The translations under genes were made by a program, and so were the position numbers. Below are positions 35,901 through 43,356 of a stretch of DNA of 64,000 nucleotides, in pieces; positions within the stretch are counted from its first letter, which is position 1; each line of letters starts with the position of its first letter. Under the pieces are notes generated by a model. It searched no databases. It was not told where the DNA came from and saw only the letters and a list, made by a program, of their open reading frames with translations. Source of the stretch: Aquimarina mycalae (GTDB lineage Bacteria; Bacteroidota; Bacteroidia; Flavobacteriales; Flavobacteriaceae); contig NZ_JARYGY010000006.1 in assembly GCF_029906345.1 (NCBI RefSeq), positions 371,561 to 435,560 of the forward strand, in the 5' to 3' direction.

Positions 35901-36599
35901 ATAGAAATCTGGTTTATCTGCACTTTTTGGTGCAAACTGAGTAACTTTTGGGCCTTTAATAAAAGCTACATTGTCTTTATATGCAGAAACGATATCATTA
36001 GGATTCGTTTCAGAGGTTTTTTTGATTAATTTAAAAAGAGAAGTAGGTTGTTCCTCTCCATCAATGATAAAAGTTCCGTTAAATATTTTATGTCTACAGT
36101 GCTCTGAATTTACCTGAGAAAAACCAAAAACTTCAGAATCTGTTAGTTTTCTTCCAATCTTTTTTGCTACCTCTTCGAGATATACTACTTCTTCTGGGCT
36201 TAGCGCCAAACCTTCACTTTGATTATACGCTTGGATATCGTCTATTTCCAGAATAGCTTCTGGTTCAATATCGATAGTATAAATCTCCTGATGCAGACTT
36301 GTATATTTTTGAGAAAGCATGGGATCAAAGTCCATAAAATTTTCTGATACTGCTTGGAACTCTTCAATACGAATAATTCCTACTATTCCCATGTTTTGAG
36401 TGATCTCAACTGCATTGGTACTCCAAGGAGTAATCATAGCGGCTCGCGGACCAACAAAAAAAGCGTCAATAGACGCCGAAGAAATTTTAGGTTGGTTACC
36501 AAATAACCAGGTTAATTTTTTGATATTTTCAGTTGAGATTTCATTTGTAGTTTGTACTGCAAATACTTTCTCATTTTGGTTTCCGAAGAAGTGGATCAT
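32934..36599 (-). CDS. purL: Phosphoribosylformylglycinamidine synthase, single-chain
   Basis: This protein of about 1221 aa is the large PurL form, which converts FGAR to FGAM in purine synthesis. The ATG at 36599 ('MIHFFGNQNEKVFAVQT') is chosen over a TTG at 36635 because it gives the normal N-terminus. The synthetase core includes 'SEHCRHKIFNGTF', 'KAETHNFPTTVEPFNGAATG' and 'VSIHDHGAGGHLNCLSEL'. The C-terminal glutaminase has nucleophile Cys in 'SVGICNGCQLFMEL' and the His/Glu pair near 'HIERSTFQWNW'. There is no operon partner, and a terminator-like hairpin from the upstream nuclease gene separates it. Confidence 0.97.
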   Translation of the reverse strand: MIHFFGNQNEKVFAVQTTNEISTENIKKLTWLFGNQPKISSASIDAFFVGPRAAMITPWSTNAVEITQNMGIVGIIRIEEFQAVSENFMDFDPMLSQKYTSLHQEIYTIDIEPEAILEIDDIQAYNQSEGLALSPEEVVYLEEVAKKIGRKLTDSEVFGFSQVNSEHCRHKIFNGTFIIDGEEQPTSLFKLIKKTSETNPNDIVSAYKDNVAFIKGPKVTQFAPKSADKPDFYEEKDFESVISLKAETHNFPTTVEPFNGAATGSGGEIRDRLAGGKGSLPLAGTAVYMTSYSRLEENRPWEQAVEERKWLYQTPVDILIKASNGASDFGNKFGQPLITGSVLTFEHKEDARTLGFDKVIMQAGGIGYGKAEQAIKDKPETGDKIVILGGENYRIGMGGAAVSSADTGEFSSGIELNAIQRSNPEMQKRAANAIRGMVESDVNTIVSIHDHGAGGHLNCLSELVEETGGKIDLDNLPVGDPTLSAKEIIGNESQERMGLVIGQKDIDTLERIAERERSPMYQVGDVTGDDRFTFESKTKGDKPMDLALEDMFGSSPKTIMNDKTIDRNYENGTYQKENIYNYLEQVLQLEAVACKDWLTNKVDRCVGGKVAKQQCAGPLQLPLNNCGVMALDYTSNEGIATSIGHSPISGLIDPEAGSKNSIAEALTNIVWAPLKDGLQSISLSANWMWPCKNEGEDARLYKAVKAISDFAIDLGVNVPTGKDSLSMKQKYPNEEVISPGTVIISAAANCNDITKIVEPVFQKDEGNIYYINLSQDSYKLGGSSFSQIINKIGSETPSIRNNESFKNTFNTIQQLVREGKIVAGHDVASGGLITTLLELCFADINLGATLDLSNIGEQDIIKLLFAENSGIVFQSEINSDIENILTENNVEFFNIGKVSKHTALRIKNGTESYNFDIETLRKTWFQTSFFLDKKQTAGNLAKDRFDNFANQSLQYTFPKQFTGKLPVIDNTKPRPKAAIIREKGSNSEREMANAMYLAGFDVKDVHMTDLISGRETLEDIQFIGAVGGFSNSDVLGSAKGWAGAFLYNEKANTALKNFFKREDTLSVGICNGCQLFMELEVINPEHNEHGKMLHNNSHKHESGFTSVKIQENNSVMLSSLAGSTLGVWISHGEGKFNLPLAEDQYNIVAKYGYEGYPANPNGSDYNTAMMCDTTGRHLVMMPHIERSTFQWNWANYPKGRQDEVSPWIEAFVNAKVWIENT

Positions 36600-36725
36600 G
36601 CTCCCAGACTTTGTGTTGTTTTTAATAAGCTGCAAATTTACTACTTTTCTTTATAAAGTATTGTATAAAACTTAAACTGAATGATAGAGTTATTCACTAA
36701 GTTTTAAATAACAATTGGAAATAAA

Positions 36726-36751
36726 AAAAAGCGGCAATCAAGCCGCTTTTT
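36726..36751 (-). terminator. Intrinsic terminator after endonuclease gene
   Basis: AAAAAGCGGC/GCCGCTTTTT has a 6-nt loop, with T-runs on both sides. It lies a few bases past the nuclease stop codon on the minus strand and upstream of purL. Confidence 0.88.
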
Positions 36752-36754
36752 ACT

Positions 36755-38572
36755 TTATTGTATCACCACCTTTTTGGTAATGCTCCTTTGAGAAGATATA
36801 ATCTCAAGAAGTAATATTCCTTTCGGAAGGTTTGATAACTGAGTTGTTTCTTCAATGTTTTGTTTGGCAATAATTCTCTTACCAGTGATGTCATATATAT
36901 TCAATTCATTATCATTACCATTAGGAATATTTACGGTAATGGATCCATCAAATGAAGGATTAGGATATATTGCTACCAAATCATCCAAGTCAAAATCATC
37001 TACTCCCAATGCAGGATCATAGCATGTCCAAGATAAATCATCTATAATCACCCTATCACCAGTTGTTACTTTATCTGTAAAAGAGACCGCAATATTACCT
37101 GTAATATTGATATCACTAATCGTAGCTGTTTGTTGTACATCACTATAAGGAATTGTTCCGACAGAGGTTCCATTAACTCTTACTGTGAATGTTCCGTTAC
37201 CTCCACCAAATACTCTGATTGTAGTTACTGTCAATGAACCAATACCACCTGAAATAGATGGACCAGTTAATTCTCCGTTTCTAATAGTAATTGCAGAACC
37301 CGTAAGTGTTTGATCTGTTCTGGCATCCGTTGCAGTCCAGTTTCCTCCATCATCGCCTGTCCACATGCGGGTTTCGTATGAGCTGGATGCAGCTCCAATA
37401 TTAGCAAATGTCTCTGTAGCACAGTCGCTTCCTCCAGTTCCACCAGCTAAGGTTGTTCCATTTGCAGAATTGCTTTGTGCAGATTCGTTTCCAGCTGCAT
37501 CTTTTGCTAATACAGTAAAGGAGTACGTGGTTTCAGCACTTAAACCATTAACAGTTGTAGTGGTAGTAGCAACAGATTTATTAAAAACAGAATTTACATA
37601 TACATCATATGCTGTTACTGCTGTATTATCTGTAGAAGCAGTCCAAGAAAGGTCAATACTATTAGAAGTTTCGTTAGAAACCATCAAGTTTGTTGGTGTT
37701 GTTGGTGGCTCTGTATCTGTAGTAGAAGTCCATATCATCCCTACATATTCTGGATGATCAATAAAAGGATTTCGATTGTTTTGTATAGCAAAAATAGCAT
37801 TATTTCGATCTATTTCTCTAGCTGATACAGGGTCCTGATTATGCCAGGCTATAAGAATATTTAAAAATGTCTGATCAAAAACTTGATTACTAGTTCCATT
37901 AAACATAGTATATGTGTAACCCGATACGTTGTCCTCATATCGAGTAGCAAAGTAGAAATGCATTCTTGCAATATCTCCTTTAAATTCGTCTATAGGTTCA
38001 AAAACTGTAGCCGTATATCCTGCTGAGTATCCAGCATCTAAATTGTTACCTCTTTTTGATCCATTTGTTGTTGTTAAGTTAGCAGTTTGTACTCTCCCGA
38101 AAGGGAAACTACCACGTGCACCATTTACAAATTTATCAGATGGAACTACAAAATGGGCATCCGAACGTTGTGGTGTTACTTGATTAAACACAGATTGCGG
38201 AATGATGTGTTCCCTATTATAAAATTGACCTTCTGAGGTTCCTCCAGATCCAGGATCCTGATCTGTAAAATGGGTATATTCATATGAATCAGTACCAGTA
38301 GGGTTTTCAGAATACATGTCTAAAACAGTACCATTGTTTTCATAGTAAGAATCAGAATCCGAAGTTAAATATGTTGTATATAATGCACTGTAACCAGGAT
38401 CCGTTGATTGGAATTCAGGTGTTAAGCCGTCATTATCGCTATCAATGATGTTTTTCAATTGCGTTTTTAAAGTGTATCCTGATCCAGTTGCAGAATCATA
38501 ATAATTTGTTGGAACCTGACTATATCCAGCATAAAATGTACAAAGCGCGATGAGAAGTAATTTTGTTTTCAT
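36755..38572 (-). CDS. Secreted endonuclease I-family nuclease with FN3 and T9SS domains
   Basis: This 605-aa protein has a signal peptide (1-18). The endonuclease I domain (about 20-285) has the family core 'EGQFYNREHIIPQSVFN', with catalytic His122, and 'DAHFVVPSDKFVNGARGSFP'. Fibronectin type III follows at about 287-372 ('SNSIDLSWTASTDNTAVTAY'). A beta-sandwich segment (about 385-515) and a T9SS type A sorting domain (about 535-605) complete it. It should degrade extracellular DNA for nutrient gain. It lies 20 bp downstream of the rRNA methyltransferase gene on the same strand, so co-transcription is possible although the functions are unrelated. Confidence 0.93.
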   Translation of the reverse strand: MKTKLLLIALCTFYAGYSQVPTNYYDSATGSGYTLKTQLKNIIDSDNDGLTPEFQSTDPGYSALYTTYLTSDSDSYYENNGTVLDMYSENPTGTDSYEYTHFTDQDPGSGGTSEGQFYNREHIIPQSVFNQVTPQRSDAHFVVPSDKFVNGARGSFPFGRVQTANLTTTNGSKRGNNLDAGYSAGYTATVFEPIDEFKGDIARMHFYFATRYEDNVSGYTYTMFNGTSNQVFDQTFLNILIAWHNQDPVSAREIDRNNAIFAIQNNRNPFIDHPEYVGMIWTSTTDTEPPTTPTNLMVSNETSNSIDLSWTASTDNTAVTAYDVYVNSVFNKSVATTTTTVNGLSAETTYSFTVLAKDAAGNESAQSNSANGTTLAGGTGGSDCATETFANIGAASSSYETRMWTGDDGGNWTATDARTDQTLTGSAITIRNGELTGPSISGGIGSLTVTTIRVFGGGNGTFTVRVNGTSVGTIPYSDVQQTATISDINITGNIAVSFTDKVTTGDRVIIDDLSWTCYDPALGVDDFDLDDLVAIYPNPSFDGSITVNIPNGNDNELNIYDITGKRIIAKQNIEETTQLSNLPKGILLLEIISSQRSITKKVVIQ

Positions 38573-38592
38573 TATTTGTTACGTACGTTGAG

Positions 38593-39801
38593 TTATTTTC
38601 TTTCTAGCAATGCCATATAGAATCCATCATATCCAGATTCAGAAGAAAGGACTTTTTTATCTTTTACAAAGATAAAATCTTTTCCTATTTCTTTGGTTAA
38701 GAATGTTTTAACCTGATCTTGATTTTCAGAAGGTAAAATAGAACAAGTGGCGTATACAAGCTTGCCACCTGATTTTACCATTTTAGCGTAGCTTTCTAAA
38801 ATTTGAGATTGCGTTTGCTTTATTTTTTCCAGAAATTCTGGTTGTAGTTTCCATTTGGCATCTGGATTTCTACTTAAGACTCCCAATCCACTACAAGGAG
38901 CATCAATCAAAACTCGATCTGCTTTTCCGTGTAATTTCTTAATGTCTTTCGTGCTTTCGATAGTTCTTGGTTCTATATTATGGGCTCCAGCACGTCTTGC
39001 TCTTCTTTTAAGTTCTTTTAGCTTATTGCTGTAAATATCCATTGCAATCACTTGTCCTTTGTTTTCCATCAATGCAGCTAGGTGCAATGTTTTTCCACCA
39101 GCACCAGCACAAGTATCTACTACTCGTTGTCCTGGTTTTACTTCTAGGAAATCAGCTACTAATTGAGAGGAAGCATCCTGTACTTCGAATAAACCATTTT
39201 TAAAAGCTTCTGTAGAGAAAACATTGGCTCTTTCTGTAAGTTGAAGCGCAGATGGATACCCTTTAATAAATTCTGTGTCTATATTTTGATCTTCAAGAAT
39301 ACCTCTAAGTTTATCTTTGGAGATTTTTAAAGCATTTGCTCTTAAAACTACAGGAGCTTGTTGGTTTAATGCAGCAATTTCTTTATCCCATTTTGATCCA
39401 AGTTCTTTTTCTCCTAGTTCATCCATCCAATCAGGGATAGATTCTCTGAATTTTCGGGTATTGCTTAGTTCATCAAAACGGCCTTTGATACGTCTGGTAG
39501 GTGTTGGAACGATTTGTTTCCAATCTGGTAAAGTAATACCTCTTAGTGTGGCCCAAACAGCAAACATCCTCCATAGATTCTCTCTAGAAAAAGGTTCAGA
39601 GACGTCTGCAATTTCAGCATAAAGACGTTTCCATCGCACGATATCATATACAGTTTCTGCAACAAAGCTTCGGTCACGAGAACCCCACCTTTTATCACGT
39701 TTTAGTAATTTTTGAACTACTTTATCAGCATAAGCTCCTTCATTAAAAATATCATTCAGTCCATCAATTACGGCAAAGACCAGATTTCTATGTAAACGCA
39801 T
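38593..39801 (-). CDS. RsmB/NOP2-family RNA m5C methyltransferase
   Basis: This 402-aa protein has an N-terminal NusB-like helical part (about 1-140) and a NOL1/NOP2/Sun methyltransferase domain. The SAM-binding motif is 'VVDTCAGAGGKTLHLAALM'. The catalytic region 'DAPCSGLGVLSRNPDAKWK' carries one Cys, and the nucleophile Cys lies in 'VYATCSILPSENQDQV'. It resembles RsmB, the 16S rRNA C967 methyltransferase, but Bacteroidota carry several paralogues, so I give no symbol. A short run of 20 bp joins it to the downstream nuclease gene. Confidence 0.9.
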   Translation of the reverse strand: MRLHRNLVFAVIDGLNDIFNEGAYADKVVQKLLKRDKRWGSRDRSFVAETVYDIVRWKRLYAEIADVSEPFSRENLWRMFAVWATLRGITLPDWKQIVPTPTRRIKGRFDELSNTRKFRESIPDWMDELGEKELGSKWDKEIAALNQQAPVVLRANALKISKDKLRGILEDQNIDTEFIKGYPSALQLTERANVFSTEAFKNGLFEVQDASSQLVADFLEVKPGQRVVDTCAGAGGKTLHLAALMENKGQVIAMDIYSNKLKELKRRARRAGAHNIEPRTIESTKDIKKLHGKADRVLIDAPCSGLGVLSRNPDAKWKLQPEFLEKIKQTQSQILESYAKMVKSGGKLVYATCSILPSENQDQVKTFLTKEIGKDFIFVKDKKVLSSESGYDGFYMALLERK

Positions 39802-39877
39802 CCTTTATTTTTTTAGGGTTTGCAAAGGTAATCCTTTGCTTTAGAATAGTGTTATATTTGACTCAAAAATATTGGAT

Positions 39878-40951
39878 ATGAGATTTTTACTATTATTCTT
39901 AGTGGTTGTTTCTTTTTTTAATTGTGGTACTGATACAGAAAAAGTAATTCAACATAATTTTTCTGAAGTGATTGTGAAACCAGTTTTCAGTGATTCAGTA
40001 AGTATTAGAGCTATTGAGGTAACTAATGATCTACTCATGTTTGCGGGTAATAATGGTATGTACGGAACTTTTGATATTGATAATACACTTGATATAAAAG
40101 GTAAAAAGATATCGGTTTTAGATTATGAAGGAAAGAAAATCCATTTTAGAGCAATAGCGGATACTGAAACTGACTTTTTCGTATTAAGTATTGCATCACC
40201 AGCATTATTATATAAAATTAATAAGGTAACAGAAGAAACTAAGCTTGTTTATAAAGAGGTACACGAAAAGGTGTTCTATGACGCTATAGCTTTTTGGAAC
40301 AATAAAGAAGGAATTGCGATGGGAGATCCTACAGACGGATGTTTATCGATGATCATTACAAGAGACGGAGGAGAAACGTGGGATAAAGTTTCTTGCGATA
40401 AATTGCCAAAAACGATAGAAGGTGAGGCGGCTTTTGCTGCTAGTAATGGTAATATTAGTATTGTAGGTTGTAAAACTTGGGTTGTTTCTGGCGGAATGAA
40501 ATCGAGAGTATTTTATTCGGCAGATAAAGGAAATAGTTGGAGCGTTTCTGAAACACCAATAATACAAGGAACAGCAACAACGGGAACATATTCTATAGAT
40601 TTTTATGATGAAAAAAATGGTGTTATTTATGGAGGTGATTATACAAAGCCATCAGAAAATAAAGGAAATAAAGCAATTACCACTGATGGAGGTGTAACCT
40701 GGAATTTGGTTGCAGATGGAGTAGGAGCTGATTATAAGAGTTGTATTCGGTATGTACCTAATAGCGGTGGTCTGGAAATGATAGCTACTGGATTTACAGG
40801 AATTTCTATTTCTAACGATGCTGGGAATACTTGGAAAGAAATCAGTAAAGAAGGTTTTTATACAATGAGATTCATTAATGATAGTACTGCTGTTGCTGCA
40901 GGAAAGAATAGGATTGCAACATTGAATTTTAAAAAACAAAAAAGTAAATGA
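39878..40951 (+). CDS. Lipoprotein with Ycf48-like beta-propeller (BNR-type repeats)
   Basis: This lipoprotein of about 357 aa is read from ATG at 39878; a TTG six bases earlier is less likely. It has a lipobox 'FFNCGTD' near residue 16 and a propeller of Asp-box blades: 'ITRDGGETWDKV', 'YSADKGNSWSV', 'ITTDGGVTWNLV' and 'ISNDAGNTWKEIS'. The set matches Ycf48/sialidase-type propellers, which bind but mostly do not catalyse. Bacteroidota homologues are usually annotated as oxidoreductase or photosystem-stability-like lipoproteins without proven function. It stands alone and is convergent with the CpxP-like gene. Confidence 0.85.
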   Translation: MRFLLLFLVVVSFFNCGTDTEKVIQHNFSEVIVKPVFSDSVSIRAIEVTNDLLMFAGNNGMYGTFDIDNTLDIKGKKISVLDYEGKKIHFRAIADTETDFFVLSIASPALLYKINKVTEETKLVYKEVHEKVFYDAIAFWNNKEGIAMGDPTDGCLSMIITRDGGETWDKVSCDKLPKTIEGEAAFAASNGNISIVGCKTWVVSGGMKSRVFYSADKGNSWSVSETPIIQGTATTGTYSIDFYDEKNGVIYGGDYTKPSENKGNKAITTDGGVTWNLVADGVGADYKSCIRYVPNSGGLEMIATGFTGISISNDAGNTWKEISKEGFYTMRFINDSTAVAAGKNRIATLNFKKQKSK

Positions 40952-41001
40952 TAAAGGGATCTCATTTACTTTTTATACAAAATCAGCAAGATTTGTTGTT
41001 T

Positions 41002-41445
41002 TTAATTTCTTTGTCTTCTATTACGAAGTTGTTTTAGGAGACGTTTATTAAAATCCATCTCTGCTTTTACGAGTTTTAGGATTTTTTTATGCGGAATAAC
41101 TTGTCTTAGATCAGTTATTAATTTTTTTCGTGCAATAAATTTCCTTTCTTCAGCTTGTAGATAGTTGCTTAAAAAATCTTCAGCTTCGTTTTCACTTAAG
41201 CTATCAAATCCTTCGGCTTCTTTTATTGCTCGTATAGATTTTCGTTCTTTTTTCTTAAGCCCTTCCATTGTATCCTGGTGTTCATTATAAATGGGCCAAA
41301 ATTGCTGAGCTTCTTTACTGTTTAAATTTAATTGCTCTGTTATGTAGGCTATTTTTAACGCTTTTACTCTTTCTCTAGAACCTTTTTGTGCTAGAGAAAT
41401 ATTAGCAGTAAAAACGATAATACATAGTAATAGTATTTTTTTCAT
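41002..41445 (-). CDS. Periplasmic CpxP/Spy-like sensor associated with ECF sigma factor
   Basis: This protein of about 147 aa starts at ATG 41445 (MKKILLLCIIVF), because the signal peptide begins there; upstream codons would only extend it into the previous gene. After the signal, the mature protein is helical and highly charged, with 'ITEQLNLNSKEAQQFWPIYNEHQ' and 'KKLITDLRQVIPHKKILKLV'. It resembles the Spy/CpxP-like proteins that Bacteroidota annotations call sensor of ECF-type sigma factor. It is the third gene of a sigma / membrane anti-sigma-like / sensor operon, 10 bp after the second. An envelope-stress role is inferred. Confidence 0.8.
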   Translation of the reverse strand: MKKILLLCIIVFTANISLAQKGSRERVKALKIAYITEQLNLNSKEAQQFWPIYNEHQDTMEGLKKKERKSIRAIKEAEGFDSLSENEAEDFLSNYLQAEERKFIARKKLITDLRQVIPHKKILKLVKAEMDFNKRLLKQLRNRRQRN

Positions 41446-41455
41446 GTGTTCTTTT

Positions 41456-42097
41456 TTATTCAACATATATGATATCATCTTCTAACTCCTCATCAGATAA
41501 ATAATTTTCTAATTCTTCTTCACTTAATTGGGTATCACTAAAAGAGTCAGCTAAATTGGCTTCATCATCTAATAATTCTGCAATTTCAATATCACTAAAT
41601 TCTGCGTTTCCTTCGTCAAAATATTCTTGAATATCTGCGATATCAATAGTATCAAAAACAAGAGGATCGTTATCGGTATTAATAGATATTGAAACAATGA
41701 TAGCAATCATAGCAGCAATACCTGAAATATATAAGATATTCTTTCTTGAAAAAAGTGATATTACTTTAGTTTCCTTATTTGCATGGATCGTTTTTTGCAA
41801 AATTGTTGCTTCTATATTTTCAAAGTATGCATCAGGAGTAGTTAAGCCTGTTTTTAAATTATCTGGAAGTTTGGTAACCTCTTCGCTATTTGAATTCAAT
41901 TTTTGCATCAGCCGATCCTCAAACGTATCAAAATAATCATCAGGAATTTTTAGGCCAGAGGATTCTTTGTCAGATAGTAAAGTGGTACTTTTATCTTCTT
42001 GAGAGATTTTCTCCATAAGTTTTTCCTCGAACGTATCGAAATAATCCTTAGGAACCTTAAATCCTCCTTTGTCGTTATGTAAATTATCTGTGTTCAC
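41456..42097 (-). CDS. Membrane anti-sigma-like protein with three cytoplasmic repeats
   Basis: This 213-aa protein starts with GTG at 42097. The N-terminal cytoplasmic part holds three copies of one motif: 'FKVPKDYFDTFEEKLMEKI' (about 13-31), 'LKIPDDYFDTFEDRLMQKL' (about 49-67) and 'LTTPDAYFENIEATILQK' (about 89-106). A transmembrane helix ('ILYISGIAAMIAIIVSISI') follows, then a strongly acidic periplasmic tail. Gene order (directly after an ECF sigma factor and before a CpxP-like protein) suggests it is the anti-sigma or signal-relay protein. It lacks the common HCC zinc motif. Confidence 0.75.
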   Translation of the reverse strand: MNTDNLHNDKGGFKVPKDYFDTFEEKLMEKISQEDKSTTLLSDKESSGLKIPDDYFDTFEDRLMQKLNSNSEEVTKLPDNLKTGLTTPDAYFENIEATILQKTIHANKETKVISLFSRKNILYISGIAAMIAIIVSISINTDNDPLVFDTIDIADIQEYFDEGNAEFSDIEIAELLDDEANLADSFSDTQLSEEELENYLSDEELEDDIIYVE

Positions 42098-42128
42098 TAT
42101 ATATAAGACGATGTAAATGTATAAAGGT

Positions 42129-42677
42129 TTAATTAGTTTTTAAAAATTCTTCAATTTTTTTGGAAGCTAAATGATAGGAGGCTTTCAATGCACCTTCACT
42201 GGTTTCCAGAATTTCTGACATTTCTTTATACTTTAATTCCTGAAAATATTTCATATTAAATACCTGTTGCTGTTTCTGCGGAAGAATCGCAATGGCTTTT
42301 TGCAATTTAAGCTGAATCTCATCTCCTTCAAAGTATACATCAGCTTCTAAGTTTTGTATGAGCTGTTGTTGCAGTTCTTCATTGCTTATGTTATATTTTT
42401 TCGCTTTTTGGTTTAAGAAACTAATGGATTCATTTGTCGCTATTCGGTACATCCAAGAATATAACTTACTATCACCTTTAAACTTATTGATGTTTTTATA
42501 TACTTTAATAAATACATTCTGCAAGATATCATCGGTATCATCATGGTTTTTTACCATATTTCTAATATGCCAATATAATCTTTGGCTATATGCTGCCACA
42601 AGTTTACTAAAGGCATTATTCATGTCTTTATCCGTTTGTAGTGCAATAAGTAAATTTTCTTCTTCTTGAATATTCAA
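42129..42677 (-). CDS. ECF-type RNA polymerase sigma factor
   Basis: This 182-aa protein is read from TTG at 42677, because an in-frame stop lies two codons upstream and no ATG comes before the conserved region. The sigma-2 domain shows 'LYWHIRNMVKNHDDTDDILQ' and 'SWMYRIATNESISFLN'. The sigma-4 domain shows 'LPQKQQQVFNMKYFQELKYK' and the helix-turn-helix 'EMSEILETSEGALKASYHLA'. Such factors direct polymerase to stress or envelope genes. The two downstream genes (31 and 10 bp gaps) supply a membrane partner and a periplasmic sensor. Confidence 0.93.
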   Translation of the reverse strand: MNIQEEENLLIALQTDKDMNNAFSKLVAAYSQRLYWHIRNMVKNHDDTDDILQNVFIKVYKNINKFKGDSKLYSWMYRIATNESISFLNQKAKKYNISNEELQQQLIQNLEADVYFEGDEIQLKLQKAIAILPQKQQQVFNMKYFQELKYKEMSEILETSEGALKASYHLASKKIEEFLKTN

Positions 42678-42846
42678 AAGTTATAGTTGTTTAAGGGTCG
42701 TTGGTATACTACTGGTTTATAGTAAGACTAAAATTAATAAAAAAGGTTTAATCATCAATAAAATAATTTATTTGTAAGAATTTTGTAGGAATTAATGTTA
42801 AAATATAGGGTAATTTGCATTTTTTATTGATAAAATGCACAATTTG

Positions 42847-42877
42847 TTTGGTGAATTGAAAAATGATCGTATCTTTA
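42847..42877 (+). promoter_or_regulatory. Bacteroidota-type promoter of small RNA A
   Basis: The pair TTTG (42847-42850)-N19-TATCTTTA (42870-42877) fits the -33/-7 consensus TTTG...TAnnTTTG. Copy B has the same pair with the same 19-bp spacing. Confidence 0.75.
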
Positions 42878-42882
42878 CAGTG

Positions 42883-43012
42883 TAAAAATGAGTTAACGCT
42901 TTCATTTCCCCCAAAGTGAAGGTTTTTAATAAAAGTGAGTTTTAATTTTAGATTAAGCCCCTAAATTAAGATGATTTGTGTGAAGAGAAAGAGTGCGAAA
43001 GCACTCTTTTTT
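42883..43012 (+). ncRNA. Candidate small RNA, copy A
   Basis: This predicted transcript of about 130 nt starts about 6 nt after the -7 box and ends in the terminator. Hairpin 1 is a 9-bp stem (42899-42907 with 42914-42922) showing a CCCCCA loop. An AU-rich linker and a conserved block beginning TAAGCCCCTAAATTAAG follow. The terminator has stem AAAGAGTGC/GCACTCTTT (42988-42996 with 43001-43009), a GAAA tetraloop and a T-run. No convincing open frame lies within. Copy B conserves every element. The function is unknown. The known Flavo-1 RNA family of Flavobacteria should be compared first. Confidence 0.75.
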
Positions 43013-43164
43013 ATTTTATAAATGTTTCAGAGTTGAGATGTTGATTAAATTACTTTGATTATATGTTAAATATATTAATATGTAGGAATAATACTACTAT
43101 TTGATTAAAAAAGACATTAAATAATGTTAAAATGCATTTTTTTTAGATTAAATGCGTAAAATAG

Positions 43165-43195
43165 TTTGGTGGTTAAAAAAATGATTGTATCTTTA
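43165..43195 (+). promoter_or_regulatory. Bacteroidota-type promoter of small RNA B
   Basis: TTTG (43165-43168)-N19-TATCTTTA (43188-43195) has the same elements and spacing as copy A. Confidence 0.75.
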
Positions 43196-43200
43196 CAAAG

Positions 43201-43329
43201 TGAAAATGAGTTAGTACTTTCATTTCCCCCAAAATGAGAGTTTTTATAAAAGTGAGTTTTAATTTTAGAATAAGCCCCTAAATTAAGATGATTTGTGTGA
43301 AGAAAAAGAGTGTGGAGACACTCTTTTTT
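43201..43329 (+). ncRNA. Candidate small RNA, copy B
   Basis: This homologue of copy A is about 129 nt long. Hairpin 1 pairs 43217-43225 with 43232-43240 around the identical loop CCCCCA. Three of its pairs differ from copy A but all still pair. The 33-nt block is identical. The terminator stem is AAAGAGTGT/ACACTCTTT (43305-43313 with 43318-43326) with a GGAG loop. The closing C-G of copy A has become T-A, a compensatory double change. The terminator may also end transcription of the convergent ABC-transporter gene. Confidence 0.75.
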
Positions 43330-43356
43330 GTTTTTATATACTACTGATAGCAGGTT

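Larger units (their letters stand above)
42794..43330 (+). repeat. Tandem duplication carrying two small-RNA genes
   Basis: The segments about 42794-43012 and about 43124-43329 are homologous copies in direct orientation, about 320 bp apart. Similarity starts at AATGTTAAAAT upstream of each promoter and ends at the terminator T-run. The longest identical block is 33 nt (42954-42986 and 43271-43303). The rest differs by substitutions and short indels, so the duplication is not recent. Confidence 0.85.

Noticed and set aside
42794..43330. CRISPR-like or simple repeat reading of the two homologous segments
   Set aside because: There are only two long copies with promoter, hairpin and terminator elements. 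There are no short regular repeats and no spacers.
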